Shown here piece by piece: positions 55,456 through 64,000 of a DNA stretch of 64,000 nt (within the stretch, counting starts at the first letter, position 1; each line of letters starts with the position of its first letter). The stretch covers positions 124,001 to 188,000 of the forward strand of contig NZ_JAGINP010000006.1 of NCBI RefSeq assembly GCF_017876155.1, given 5' to 3'. Made by a program: the position numbers and the translations under genes. The DNA comes from Azospirillum rugosum. GTDB taxonomy: Bacteria > Pseudomonadota > Alphaproteobacteria > Azospirillales > Azospirillaceae. The notes under the pieces are model-generated. The model did not search any database and had not been told where the DNA came from. It worked only from the letters and a program-made list of their open reading frames with translations.

Positions 55456-56322
55456 ATGCGGGTGTGCCTGTCGCTGGTCGGCGAGCAGTTCAACATGTAC
55501 GCCAACACCATCGCGCTGTTTCACCACGCGCTGGTGGACCTCGGCCATACGGTGCGGGTGTCGCTGAACGGCCTGGACCCGGCGGCGCTGAACCTGTTCC
55601 TGCCGCCCATGGCCTTCCGGTCGCGCGAGCTGCTGGCCCACCTCGCGGACCGGCGGATCCCCTACGGCTTCGTCGGGGTGGAAACCTTCCACGGCTACGC
55701 CCACCACCGCCGGGACGAGCCGGAGGGCGACAGCGCCGACTTCCGGCGCTTCGTCGCCGACGCGCGCTGCATCCTCTGCCTGTTCCGCCAGGATCTGGAA
55801 CCCTACCGCGCGCTCGGCGGCCGCGCGGTCTACGCGCGCTACGGCTTCCACGAGCGGGTGGAGGAGGTCCGCCCCGGACCCGAGCGCCCCGTCGACGTCT
55901 TCTTCTTCGGCGACGTGGCCGGGCGGCCCCGGCGGGAACGGTTGCTCCAGGGCCTCGCCGCGCGCGGCCTGACCGTGCAGACGCTGATCGGCGCGCAGGA
56001 GGCGCCGCCGGCCCTGGTGCGCAACTCCCTGATCGGCATGGCCAAGGCCAACCTGAACATCAACCATTCCACCCACGTCAGCCCGCAGCGCGTGGTCTTC
56101 CTGTCGAACAACCGGCTGCGCTGCCTGTCCGACACGGCCGACGACCCGGACGGCTACCTCGAATCCGCGCTGGCCTTCGAGCGCGACGCGGAGTTTCTCG
56201 ACGGCTGCGAGGACTATGTCCGCTCCGGCCGCTGGCGCATCGACGGCGAAGCGGCTTATGAACTGGTCCGCCGGCACCCGATGAGCCGGACGCTGCAAGC
56301 CGCCTTCGACGAGACGCTGTGA
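55456..56322 (+). CDS. Hypothetical protein, CgeB-like glycosyltransferase fold
   Basis: 288 residues. Begins MRVCLSLVGEQFNMYANTIA and has a glycosyltransferase-B-like second half: VDVFFFGDVAGRPRRERLLQ, then GMAKANLNINHSTHVSPQRV and RLRCLSD. This is reminiscent of CgeB/DUF3880-type proteins. No membrane segment. Its stop overlaps the GTG of the next gene (GTGA), so the two are coupled and probably work together. Donor and acceptor unknown. Confidence 0.7.
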   Translation: MRVCLSLVGEQFNMYANTIALFHHALVDLGHTVRVSLNGLDPAALNLFLPPMAFRSRELLAHLADRRIPYGFVGVETFHGYAHHRRDEPEGDSADFRRFVADARCILCLFRQDLEPYRALGGRAVYARYGFHERVEEVRPGPERPVDVFFFGDVAGRPRRERLLQGLAARGLTVQTLIGAQEAPPALVRNSLIGMAKANLNINHSTHVSPQRVVFLSNNRLRCLSDTADDPDGYLESALAFERDAEFLDGCEDYVRSGRWRIDGEAAYELVRRHPMSRTLQAAFDETL

Positions 56323-57041
56323 CCTCCGACCTCCTTCCCCTGTTCGACCCCTCCTGGCTGTCCATCCCGCCCGACGCCGGCCACGACGACGTCCTCCGCC
56401 GCATCGACGAGGCGGAACGGCGGGCCGGCGAGGCGCTTGCGCGGCTGATGGCCGAAGCCGGGACTCCGGCCGGTCCCGCCGACCTGGACGCGCGCATCGA
56501 CGCGCTGCTGGCGCTGGAAACCCGCTCCATCCCGGAAGGCGCCAAGACGGCGGACGAGGCGGTGGAGCGCGCGACCATGGAGATCGGGTTCCGCCGACGC
56601 GCCCTGTTCCCCCATTTCCACGCCCTGGCCGACCGGATCCGGGTGCTGCACCGGCAGGCCCTGGTCGCCTGCCGGGACGCGCGCTGGGCGCTGATGACGC
56701 GGCGCGCGCTGGCCGATCCCGGCGGGCCGTCCAGCCCGCTCCAGGGCGCCGGCACGCGCTATGTGAAGAGCGACCGCTACGACGCCCGGGCGGCGCGTGC
56801 CCTGTCGCCGATCGAGCGCGTGCGCGCCGACCGCACGCTGAAGCGGCTGGGCGAAAACCCCGTCCCGCCGGAGCTTGGCCTGCGTCCTCTGGACGGTGGG
56901 GGCGAGACGCTGTGGGCCATGACCGCCGGCCATCCCAACCGCTTCATCCTGCGCCGGGGCGAGGCGGCGGGGGTGCCCTGCTTCGTCCTGGAGGACGTCG
57001 GGCCGCACGCCGGCTACGACGAGTGGGGGACGAGACGCTAG
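56319..57041 (+). CDS. Hypothetical two-part protein with RelE-like C-terminal end
   Basis: 240 residues. Helical N-terminal part (about 20-145) rich in Arg, Ala and Glu. C-terminal part (about 150-240) ends LDGGGETLWAMTAGHPNRFI, LRRGE, CFVLEDVGPHAGYDEW. The strand pattern W-x(3)-x-G-x-x-RFI-x-R...VL-x-DVG-x-H recalls RelE/ParE-type toxins, but key residues are not conserved enough to call. GTG start overlaps the upstream gene. Confidence 0.6.
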   Translation: MTSDLLPLFDPSWLSIPPDAGHDDVLRRIDEAERRAGEALARLMAEAGTPAGPADLDARIDALLALETRSIPEGAKTADEAVERATMEIGFRRRALFPHFHALADRIRVLHRQALVACRDARWALMTRRALADPGGPSSPLQGAGTRYVKSDRYDARAARALSPIERVRADRTLKRLGENPVPPELGLRPLDGGGETLWAMTAGHPNRFILRRGEAAGVPCFVLEDVGPHAGYDEWGTRR

Positions 57042-57082
57042 CATCTCTCGACACCCGGCGTCCGGCGCGCTAAATCCAGCGC

Positions 57083-58378
57083 ATGTCCGAAGCCTCCCTT
57101 GCCGCGCGCGCCGCCGCGCTCGACCTGCTGCGCGATGTGCTGCGCAAGTCCATCCCCTTTGACGACGCGTTCGACGCGCACCCGGATCTGCGCGGGCTCG
57201 ATCCGCGCGACCGCGGCTTCGTCCGCATGCTGGTCGCCACGGTGCTGCGCCGCCTGGGCCAGATCGACGAGCTGATCCAGGGCAGCCTGTCGAAGCCCGG
57301 CCTGCCCAAGGCCACCGTGCACGACATCCTGCGGCTCGGCACGGCGCAGCTGGTCTTCCTCGGCACGCCTGCCCACGCCGCCGTCGACACGGCGGTGGAA
57401 CTGGCGGCGGCGCGCGGGGCGGAGCCCTACAAGGGGCTGATCAACGCCGTCCTGCGCCGCATCGGCCGCGAGGGGGCGGAGCTGGCGGCCAAGCAGGACG
57501 CCGGGCGCCTGAACACGCCGGACTGGCTGTGGCTCGCCTGGCGGCAGGCCTACGGCATGGGCCGCACCCGCGGCATCGTCGAGGCGCACCTGCACGAGGC
57601 GCCGCTGGACATCACCGTGAAGCGCGACCCCGCGTCCTGGGCGGAGCGGCTGGAGGCCACCGTCCTTCCCACCGGCTCGCTGCGCCGCCCGCCCGGCGGG
57701 TCCGTCACCGAGCTGCCGGGCTTCGCCGAGGGCGCCTGGTGGGTGCAGGACCTTGCCGCCTCCCTGCCGGCCAAGCTGTTCGGCGACCTGGCGGGCAAGC
57801 TGGTCTACGACCTGTGCGCCGCCCCCGGCGGCAAGACCGCGCAGCTCGTCGCGCAGGGCGCGGAGGTCGTCGCGGTCGACCGCTCCGCCAAGCGGCTGGA
57901 GCGGGTGCGGGAGAATCTGGGGCGGCTCGACCTGCCCGCCGAGATCCTGGCGTCCGACGTGGCGACCTGGACCCCCGACCGGCCGGCCGACGCGGTGCTG
58001 CTGGACGCCCCCTGCTCGGCGACCGGGGCGATCCGCCGCCACCCGGACATTCTGCGCGTCAAGACGCCGGAGGACATCGCCAAGCTGGCCCGCGCGCAGA
58101 ACCGCCTGCTGGCCCACGCGGTCGATCTGGTCAAGCCCGGCGGTTTGCTGGTCTACTGCACCTGCTCCATCCAGCCGGAGGAGGGCGAGGCCCAGATCGA
58201 CCGCATCCTGACCCGCGACGACCGGGTCGAGCGCGTGCCCATCGAACCGGGTGAGCTGGACGGCATGGCAGAATTGATCAACGAGCGCGGCGAGGTCCGC
58301 TCGCTTCCGGGCATGCTCCCGGATCTCGGCGGCATCGACGGGTTCTTTGTGGCAAGGCTGAGACGGTTGCACGAATAG
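57083..58378 (+). CDS. rsmB: 16S rRNA (cytosine-C5)-methyltransferase, RsmB family
   Basis: 431 residues. N-terminal NusB-like RNA-binding domain (AARAAALDLLRDVLRKSIPF; LRLGTAQLVFLGTPAHAAVD) and a C-terminal methyltransferase with LCAAPGGKTAQL, VDRSAKRLERVREN, the catalytic LDAPCSATGAIRRHPD (Cys) and YCTCSIQPEEGE (second Cys). Methylates C967 of 16S rRNA in E. coli. Followed by the heparinase-like gene and purH, a common alphaproteobacterial order. Confidence 0.95.
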   Translation: MSEASLAARAAALDLLRDVLRKSIPFDDAFDAHPDLRGLDPRDRGFVRMLVATVLRRLGQIDELIQGSLSKPGLPKATVHDILRLGTAQLVFLGTPAHAAVDTAVELAAARGAEPYKGLINAVLRRIGREGAELAAKQDAGRLNTPDWLWLAWRQAYGMGRTRGIVEAHLHEAPLDITVKRDPASWAERLEATVLPTGSLRRPPGGSVTELPGFAEGAWWVQDLAASLPAKLFGDLAGKLVYDLCAAPGGKTAQLVAQGAEVVAVDRSAKRLERVRENLGRLDLPAEILASDVATWTPDRPADAVLLDAPCSATGAIRRHPDILRVKTPEDIAKLARAQNRLLAHAVDLVKPGGLLVYCTCSIQPEEGEAQIDRILTRDDRVERVPIEPGELDGMAELINERGEVRSLPGMLPDLGGIDGFFVARLRRLHE

Positions 58379-58514
58379 ATTACCACCGGCTTGCGGCGGT
58401 CGAGGCGAATTTGATACCAAACAGGAATGTTCTTCCCCGATCGTCCGATCCCCCGAATCGATGCGCCGATCGATGCGCCGGCCGTCTCCCCCTGTCGTGT
58501 GGCGGGGTGAGGCG

Positions 58515-60170
58515 ATGAGTGGCGCGCGTGGCAAAATCGGCCGGTTGCGGGAAGGCGTGGCGCAGATCGCCTTCGGCAACCCGATCTACAAGCTGACGCT
58601 GGGCGGCCGGGCGCCGACGGCGCTGTCCATCGTGCCGCCGGACCCCTGGCCGGGCGACGCGACGGAAGGCTCCGCCCTGCTGGCCGGCGTGTTCCGACTC
58701 GGCGGGCAGACGGTCACGGTGGACCCGAACGGCACGCCCAGCTGGCGGGCCGGCAACGCCGGCTGGCTGGACGCGCTGCACGGGTTCGAATGGATGCGCG
58801 ACCTGCGCGCGGTCGGCGGCGACGCCGCGCGGCGGCGGGCCCGCGCGCTGGTGCTGTCCTGGCTCGACCACAACGGCGGCTGGCACCCCAAGACCTGGGC
58901 GCCGGAGGTGATGGGCGCGCGCATCAGCACCTGGATCGGCCTGCACGACTTCTACTGCGCCTCGGCCGACGACGAGTTCCGCGCCCGCATCTTCGACAGC
59001 CTCGCCCGGCAGGTCCGCCACCTCACGCGCGTCGTCCCCGGCGCGCTGGACGGCAAGGCGCTGGTCACGGCGGTGAAGGGCCTCGTCTACGGCGGCTTCT
59101 GCCTGCCCGACACCGAGCGCACCGGGCAGGACGCCCTGCGCCTGCTGGAGCGGGAGCTGCCGCGCCAGATCCTGCCCGACGGCGGCCATGTGGAGCGCTG
59201 CCCCTCGGTTCAGTTGCGCATCCTGCGCGACCTGATCGACGTGCGCGCCGTGCTGCGCGCCGCCCGCGCCGAGGTGCCGGAGACCCTGCAGCACGCCATC
59301 GACCGCATGACGCCCGCGCTGCGCTTCTTCCGCCACGGCGACGGCGGGCTCGCCCTGTTCAACGGCGGGCGGGAGGAGGACGCGGCGCTGGTCGACACGG
59401 TGCTGGCCCAGGCCGACGCCCGCGGCCGCCCGTTGAAGAGCGCGCCGCACACCGGATTCGAACGGCTGATCGCCGGCCGCACCATGGTGCTGATGGACGC
59501 CGGCGTGCCGCCGGTCAGCGGCCTGGACGCAACCGCCCACGCCGGCACCCTGGCGCTGGAGATGTCGGTCGGCAAGGAGCGGCTGATCGTCAATTGCGGC
59601 AGCCACCGGACGGCCACCGGCCCATGGCGCTCCGCCCTGGCCGGCACCGCCGCCCATTCCACCGTCGTGCTGGCCGAAACCAACTCGTCTGAGGTGCTGG
59701 AGGACGGCGGGCTCGGCCGCCGCCCCTCCCACGTCGGCTGCGAGCGGCAGGAGAACGACGGGGCGGTGCTGGTCGTCGCCACGCACAACGGCTACAGCCG
59801 CAACTTCGGCTACCTGCACCGCCGGCGCGTCTATTTGGCGGAGAACGGCGAGGACCTGCGCGGCGAGGACACGCTGGAGCCGGTGATCGGCGCGACGCCG
59901 GAGCCGCAGGACTTCACCATCCGCTTCCACCTGCACCCGTCGGTGCAAGCCTCGCTGATCCAGGGCGGCGGGCAGGTGCTGCTGCGGATGCACAGCGGGG
60001 CGGGCTGGCGCCTGCGCGCCTCGGGCGGGACGCTGGAGCTGGAGGAAAGCATCTATCTGGGCAGCGGCGACGAGCCGCGGCGGACCACCCAGATCGCCAT
60101 CCACGGTCATACCGGCCCTGACGGCAACACCGTGAAATGGGCCTTGCGCCGCGAGCGCAAGGGGGCGTAA
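58515..60170 (+). CDS. Heparinase II/III family protein
   Basis: 551 residues from the internal ATG (another ATG at 58461 is possible). Alpha/alpha toroid region (about 70-300: GWLDALHGFEWMRDLRAVGG, HPKTWAPEVMGARISTWIGL) and a C-terminal beta-sandwich (about 330-545: RLIVNCGSHRTATG, GTAAHSTVVLAETNSS, HRRRVYLAENGEDLRGEDTL). The family comprises polysaccharide lyases; the alphaproteobacterial rsmB-linked members are of unknown substrate. No signal peptide. Confidence 0.9.
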   Translation: MSGARGKIGRLREGVAQIAFGNPIYKLTLGGRAPTALSIVPPDPWPGDATEGSALLAGVFRLGGQTVTVDPNGTPSWRAGNAGWLDALHGFEWMRDLRAVGGDAARRRARALVLSWLDHNGGWHPKTWAPEVMGARISTWIGLHDFYCASADDEFRARIFDSLARQVRHLTRVVPGALDGKALVTAVKGLVYGGFCLPDTERTGQDALRLLERELPRQILPDGGHVERCPSVQLRILRDLIDVRAVLRAARAEVPETLQHAIDRMTPALRFFRHGDGGLALFNGGREEDAALVDTVLAQADARGRPLKSAPHTGFERLIAGRTMVLMDAGVPPVSGLDATAHAGTLALEMSVGKERLIVNCGSHRTATGPWRSALAGTAAHSTVVLAETNSSEVLEDGGLGRRPSHVGCERQENDGAVLVVATHNGYSRNFGYLHRRRVYLAENGEDLRGEDTLEPVIGATPEPQDFTIRFHLHPSVQASLIQGGGQVLLRMHSGAGWRLRASGGTLELEESIYLGSGDEPRRTTQIAIHGHTGPDGNTVKWALRRERKGA

Positions 60171-60253
60171 ATCGCGCGCATCCGCGGCGGACGGGCCGTT
60201 GGGATACGGATCGGTGCCAGTTTTCGGCGTCTTTGAACGTTTTCCCCTGCGAC

Positions 60254-60337
60254 CGTCATTCCCGCGAAGGCGGGAATCCAGGCTTCGGACGGCGGCACGC
60301 TTCCTTGAGCCTGGATCCCCGCCTTCGCGGGGATGAC
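60254..60337. repeat. Palindromic repeat, family E (GTCATTCCCGCGAA type)
   Basis: CGTCATTCCCGCGAAGGCGG at the left and its near-inverse at the right (60310-60337: CCTGGATCCCCGCCTTCGCG and GGGATGACG) enclose a 28-base core. The 28-bp arms also contain inner hairpins. This type is widespread in proteobacteria. It lies between the heparinase-like gene and purH. Confidence 0.88.
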
Positions 60338-60410
60338 GAAGCGGGGCGGTTTCGTTTTTCCCGTAGGCCCCGTCCATCGCGGCCGGTTCCATGACAACCA
60401 GGATGCCCCG

Positions 60411-62015
60411 ATGAGCCCGCCGAAGACCGCCCATTCGCCCGCCCCCGATCTCGTCCGCATCACGCGTGCGCTGATTTCCGTGTCCGACAAGACGGGCCTC
60501 GTCGCGCTCGGCCAGGCGCTGGCGGCCAAGGGGGTGGAGATCCTGTCCACCGGCGGTTCGGCGCAGCGGCTGGCCGAGGCCGGCGTCCCGGTGAAGGAGG
60601 TCTCCGACCACACCGGCTTCCCGGAGATTATGGACGGCCGCGTGAAGACGCTGCACCCGCGCGTGCACGGCGGCATCCTGGCCCGCCGCGACATCCACGC
60701 GGACGCCATGGCGGCCCACGACATCCCGCCGATCGACTTGGTGGTCGTGAACCTCTACCCGTTCGAGGCGACGGTCGCGAAGGGCGCCTCCTACGACGAC
60801 TGCGTGGAGAACATCGACATCGGCGGGCCGGCGATGATCCGCGCCGCCGCCAAGAACCACGACTTCGTCACCGTGGTCACCGACCCGGAGGACTATGAGG
60901 CCGTGCTGGACGAGCTGGCGACGCACGACGGCGCCGTCACGCTGAAGCTCCGCCGTACGCTCGCCCAGCGCGCGTACGCGCGTACGGCCGCGTACGACGC
61001 CGCCATCTCCACCTGGCTGGCCGGCCAGCTGGGCGAGACCTTCCCGCCGCGCGTCACCCTGTCGGGCAAGCTCAGCCAGACGCTGCGCTACGGCGAGAAC
61101 CCGCACCAGCAAGCGGCCTTCTACGTGACGGGCGAGCAGCGCCCGGGTGTGGCGACGGCCACCCAGCTCCAGGGCAAGGAGCTGTCCTACAACAACCTGA
61201 ACGACACCGACGCCGCCTTCGAGCTGGTCGCCGAGTTCGAGCGCCCGGCCGTCGCCATCATCAAGCACGCCAACCCCTGCGGCGTGGCGCAGGGCGACAG
61301 CATCCTGGACGCGTACAAGCAGGCCCTGCTGTGCGACCCGGTCAGCGCCTTCGGCGGCATCATCGCCGTCAACCGCCCGCTGGACGCCGCCACGGCCGAG
61401 GAGATCTCCAAGCTGTTCGCCGAGGTGGTGATCGCCCCGGACGCCGACGACTCGGCCCGCGCGCTGCTCGCCACCAAGAAGAACCTGCGCGTCCTGCTGA
61501 CCAAGGATGTGCCGAACCCGGCCGAGCCGGGCATGATGATCAAGCAGCTGTCCGGCGGCTTCCTGCTGCAGAACCGCGACAACGGCCGCATCGACCCGGC
61601 TGAGCTGAAGGTCGTCACCAAGCGCGCCCCGACGGAGCAGGAACTGGCCGACCTGCTGTTCGCCTTCCGCGTCGGCAAGCACGTGAAGTCGAACGCCATC
61701 GTCTACGCCAAGAACGGCGCCACCGTCGGCGTCGGCGCCGGCCAGATGAGCCGCGTCGACTCGGCCCGCATCGCCGCCATCAAGTCGGCGGAGGCCGCCA
61801 AGGCCGCCGGCCTGTCGGAGCCGCTGACCAAGGGTTCGGTGGTCGCGTCGGACGCCTTCTTCCCCTTCGCCGACGGCCTTCTGGCCGCCGCGGAAGCGGG
61901 CGTGACCGCGGTGATCCAGCCCGGCGGCTCGATCCGCGACAACGAGGTCATCGCCGCGGCCGACGAGAAGGGCCTGGCGATGGTCTTCACCGGGATGCGT
62001 CACTTCCGGCACTGA
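60411..62015 (+). CDS. purH: Bifunctional AICAR transformylase / IMP cyclohydrolase
   Basis: 534 residues. Last two steps of IMP synthesis. N-terminal cyclohydrolase: [40 protein letters not shown] and [10 protein letters not shown]-terminal transformylase: [40 protein letters not shown] (Lys-His catalytic pair), [12 protein letters not shown] and [14 protein letters not shown] is eight bases before the ATG. Confidence 0.97.
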   Translation: MSPPKTAHSPAPDLVRITRALISVSDKTGLVALGQALAAKGVEILSTGGSAQRLAEAGVPVKEVSDHTGFPEIMDGRVKTLHPRVHGGILARRDIHADAMAAHDIPPIDLVVVNLYPFEATVAKGASYDDCVENIDIGGPAMIRAAAKNHDFVTVVTDPEDYEAVLDELATHDGAVTLKLRRTLAQRAYARTAAYDAAISTWLAGQLGETFPPRVTLSGKLSQTLRYGENPHQQAAFYVTGEQRPGVATATQLQGKELSYNNLNDTDAAFELVAEFERPAVAIIKHANPCGVAQGDSILDAYKQALLCDPVSAFGGIIAVNRPLDAATAEEISKLFAEVVIAPDADDSARALLATKKNLRVLLTKDVPNPAEPGMMIKQLSGGFLLQNRDNGRIDPAELKVVTKRAPTEQELADLLFAFRVGKHVKSNAIVYAKNGATVGVGAGQMSRVDSARIAAIKSAEAAKAAGLSEPLTKGSVVASDAFFPFADGLLAAAEAGVTAVIQPGGSIRDNEVIAAADEKGLAMVFTGMRHFRH

Positions 62016-62040
62016 GCGCCAAGGGAGGGGGCGCGTCTTG

Positions 62041-62146
62041 CCCCCTCCCTAACCCTCCCCCGCTCCGCGGTGGAGGGGATCTCTCCCTCTCCTGCGAAGC
62101 GGGGGAGGGAAGGGGCCCGCGGCGCAGCCGTGGGAAGGGTGGGGGC
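62041..62146. repeat. Family D GC-rich repeat block, copy 3
   Basis: CCCCCTCCCTAACCCTCCCC at the left, GGGGGAGGGA and GGGTGGGGGC at the right, with internal CCGCGG and CCCGCGGCGCAGCCGTGGG pairing. It follows purH and may also terminate it. Confidence 0.78.
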
Positions 62147-62166
62147 AAACCGCAGCGCGGCTCGCC

Positions 62167-62406
62167 CTACCGCCCCCGCGCCCCCATCAGCCGCGCCATC
62201 ATGCCCGACAGGCTCGCCGGGTGATGCTTGCGGCCGTCGTCCTCCTCCGGCTTCAGCCGGCCGGTCGCGGCCATGGCGACGAGCAGCGCCGGATGCATCG
62301 GCGGGTGATGGCCGTCCGCATCGGTTCCCTGGCGGGTGACGCCGGAGTCGCGGGCCAACGCCTCGTTGATGTGCGCGAAGGCCTCGATGTCCTTGATGTG
62401 CAGCAT
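62167..62406 (-). CDS. Small hypothetical protein
   Basis: 79 residues: MLHIKDIEAFAHINEALARD, an acidic/His middle (TDADGHHPPMHP), then ALLVAMAATGRLKPEEDDGR and SLSGMMARLMGARGR. No recognised domain. The frame ends just inside a family D repeat, and GC3 is consistent with coding. Confidence 0.55.
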   Translation of the reverse strand: MLHIKDIEAFAHINEALARDSGVTRQGTDADGHHPPMHPALLVAMAATGRLKPEEDDGRKHHPASLSGMMARLMGARGR

Positions 62407-62487
62407 ATTCGTTCCGCCCTCCGGGCCGAGACTATTGTGCGTCGCAGCAAAAAGGAAGGTAGCAGCTTGGGCCGGCCGAATCTGTGA

Positions 62488-63798
62488 TCAGGGTGCGGCA
62501 GACTGTCGCGCCGCGGGGCTTGGTGTCGGGGCCGGCTCCCGCACCGTCAGCATAAGCCCAAAACCGACCACGAAGAAAGCCACAACGCTCGCCATGCCGG
62601 CGCGCTGGCTCTCGAAGGCCTGGGTGGCCAGCCCGAAGGCCAGCGGGCCGAGGAAGCCCACCATGCGTCCGGTTAGGCTGTAGAGCCCGAACATCTCCCC
62701 CGCCATGCCCTGCGGTGCCAGCCGCGCCATCATGGAGCGCCCGGCCGCCTGCGCCGGCCCGAAGAAGGCGCCGAGCCCCAGCGCCAGGATCCAGAACCAC
62801 AGCTTGTCGGTGGCCAGCAGAAGCGGCACGCCGAAGGTGATCAGGCCCAACAGGCTGATCAGGATGGTCGGTTTGGCCCCGGCCCGGTCGTCGACCCAGG
62901 CGAAGGCGATGGCGCCGATGCCGGCGACGACGTTGAGCGCGATCGCGAACATCACGATCTCCTCGAACGTCATGCCGAAGGCGTGGGCGGCGAAGATGCC
63001 GCCGAAGGCGGTGATGGTGTTGATGGCGTCGCGGTAGAAGGCGCTGGCGACCAGGAAGCGGACGACGTTCTTGTACTTGCGCGTCTCCGCCAGGGTCCGG
63101 CGCAGCATCGCCACGCCCTCCCGCGCGGCCTGCCCGATGCCGAGGCCGGTTGGCGGTGCGTCCGGCACCCACAGGAAGAAGGGCAGGGCGAACAGCCCGT
63201 ACCACGCGGCGGCCAGCAGGGCCGTGGCGCGCACCGGTGCCTGCTCCGCCGTGCCGAGCAGCCCGAACAGCGGGGCCGGCGACTTGACGAAGACGAACAG
63301 TGCGATGACGAGGCAGACCAAGCCGCCGAAATAGCCGACGCCCCAGCCCCAACCGGACAGGCGCCCCAGCATGGACGGCGGGGCCAGCCCGGTCAGGCTG
63401 GCGTTGTAGAAGACGTTCGCCAGCTCGAAGGCGACCGTGCCGAGGACCACGCAGACCAGGGCGAACAGCGCGTAGGACGGGTCCGGCTTCACCCACCAGA
63501 GCGCGGCGCAGAACAGCACCGTCGTGACGGTGAACAGCGCCATCCAGGGCTTGCGCCGCCCGGTCCGGTCGGCGATGGCGCCCAGCACCGGGCTGAGCAG
63601 CGCGATCAGCAGGCCGGCGACGGTGAGCGCGGCACTCCACCGCGAGGCCCCGGCCACCTCGTCCCCGACCACCCCGCGGGCAAAATAGACGGAGAAGACG
63701 AAGGTCGTGACGATGGTGTTGTAGGACGAGTTGGCCCAGTCGTAGAGACACCAGGACGCGATGGCACGGCGGCTGGGCGCCTCAATGGGATCAGACAT
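62488..63798 (-). CDS. MFS transporter, UMF1 family
   Basis: 436 residues with 12 predicted helices. It starts SRRAIASWCLYDWANSSYNT, the UMF1 (Atg22-like) signature, followed by ADRTGRRKPWMALF (MFS loop) and, in the second half, AFAWVDDRAGAKPTILISLL. Yeast Atg22 exports vacuolar amino acids; bacterial substrates are unknown. Leftward, 12 bp after the partial gene at the window edge. Confidence 0.9.
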   Translation of the reverse strand: MSDPIEAPSRRAIASWCLYDWANSSYNTIVTTFVFSVYFARGVVGDEVAGASRWSAALTVAGLLIALLSPVLGAIADRTGRRKPWMALFTVTTVLFCAALWWVKPDPSYALFALVCVVLGTVAFELANVFYNASLTGLAPPSMLGRLSGWGWGVGYFGGLVCLVIALFVFVKSPAPLFGLLGTAEQAPVRATALLAAAWYGLFALPFFLWVPDAPPTGLGIGQAAREGVAMLRRTLAETRKYKNVVRFLVASAFYRDAINTITAFGGIFAAHAFGMTFEEIVMFAIALNVVAGIGAIAFAWVDDRAGAKPTILISLLGLITFGVPLLLATDKLWFWILALGLGAFFGPAQAAGRSMMARLAPQGMAGEMFGLYSLTGRMVGFLGPLAFGLATQAFESQRAGMASVVAFFVVGFGLMLTVREPAPTPSPAARQSAAP

Positions 63799-63810
63799 GG
63801 AGGACCGTCG

Positions 63811-64000
63811 TTACTGGCGGCACAAGCGTGCCGCAACCAGAGCGTTAATGGCGGACTGTTGATCGTCAAGCTTGGCGTCGATGCGGAGGAGCATGTGAAG
63901 CGCTCGGGACAGCGTTTCCGCAATCTCCCGGTCGCCTTCGACAAGCTGGGCGAGGTCGCGCTTCATTTGGGCGATGTCGCTTTCAAAGCGGTCGGATGTC
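63811..64000 (-). CDS. Coiled-coil hypothetical protein (5' end outside window)
   Basis: The last 62 residues are visible: TSDRFESDIAQMKRDLAQLV and ETLSRALHMLLRIDAKLDDQ, ending LVAARLCRQ. A continuous heptad pattern of Ile/Leu with Asp/Lys suggests a coiled coil. The TAA is 12 bp before the UMF1 transporter start, so an operon is likely. Not recognised. Confidence 0.65.
   Translation of the reverse strand, partial: TSDRFESDIAQMKRDLAQLVEGDREIAETLSRALHMLLRIDAKLDDQQSAINALVAARLCRQ

Noticed and set aside
58380..62012. Leftward open frame of about 1200 codons
   Set aside because: Antisense to the heparinase-like gene and purH and runs through a palindromic repeat; composition typical of a GC-rich shadow.

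Overview
The window is high-GC DNA from an alphaproteobacterium, most likely of the Rhodospirillales/Azospirillaceae type (Azospirillum-like). This rests on gene content and order: ffh-rpsP-rimM-trmD-rplS, dapD-dapE, tsaD-gpsA, rsmB-heparinase-purH, a DUF2336 protein, an SdhAF4 (DUF1674) homologue, a short RHH_4-type regulator, and a tRNA-Arg(CCU) gene split by a small group I intron, as known from Agrobacterium. It is a housekeeping chromosomal segment; I see no prophage, integrase, transposase or CRISPR array.

Layout. 0-2.5 kb: cobalamin nucleotide-loop genes (cobC-like phosphatase, cobS, divergent cobT); cobD lies apart at 35.5 kb. 2.6-6.7 kb: a large hybrid histidine kinase and a membrane protein. 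6.8-9.8 kb: dapD-dapE (lysine pathway) and a HAD nucleotidase. 9.9-13.7 kb: a tight set of a GGDEF diguanylate cyclase, a DUF2336 protein and a secreted protein. 13.7-14.2 kb: a small DUF559 nuclease gene bracketed by inverted hairpin repeats. 14.3-16.5 kb: a J-domain protein and a pentapeptide-repeat protein. 16.8-20.6 kb: the SRP/ribosome maturation operon. 20.6-26.1 kb: two secreted proteins, an RHH regulator with a candidate operator, a HAD phosphatase, a glycosyltransferase and an alpha/beta hydrolase. 26.2-26.9 kb: convergent tRNA-Ser(GGA) and intron-containing tRNA-Arg(CCU). 27.1-33.0 kb: mutT, argJ, a parvulin chaperone and secA. 33.5-38.1 kb: a DEAD-box helicase with a long leader, cobD, and small stress-like or secreted proteins. 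38.2-45.9 kb: a TauE/SafE-like membrane protein, a NDUFAF5-type methyltransferase, an orphan fliQ, comF, grxC, a nitrilase, a methyltransferase, tsaD, a GNAT and gpsA. 46.2-49.2 kb: a soluble globin-coupled chemoreceptor, YciI and EVE proteins, and an 80-aa protein resembling an isolated chemoreceptor signalling tip. 49.5-54.4 kb: acs, an MBL hydrolase, an SNase-like protein, sdhAF4 and htpX. 54.5-62.0 kb: a DHH phosphoesterase, two unknowns, rsmB, a heparinase-like protein and purH. 62.1-64 kb: a small unknown, a UMF1-type MFS transporter and a partial coiled-coil gene.

The most striking non-coding content is (1) the group I intron in tRNA-Arg(CCU), (2) at least five families of dispersed palindromic repeats filling the intergenic gaps, two of them built from degenerate octamers, and (3) a DUF559 gene enclosed by one such repeat pair, which looks like a minimal mobile or REP-like unit.
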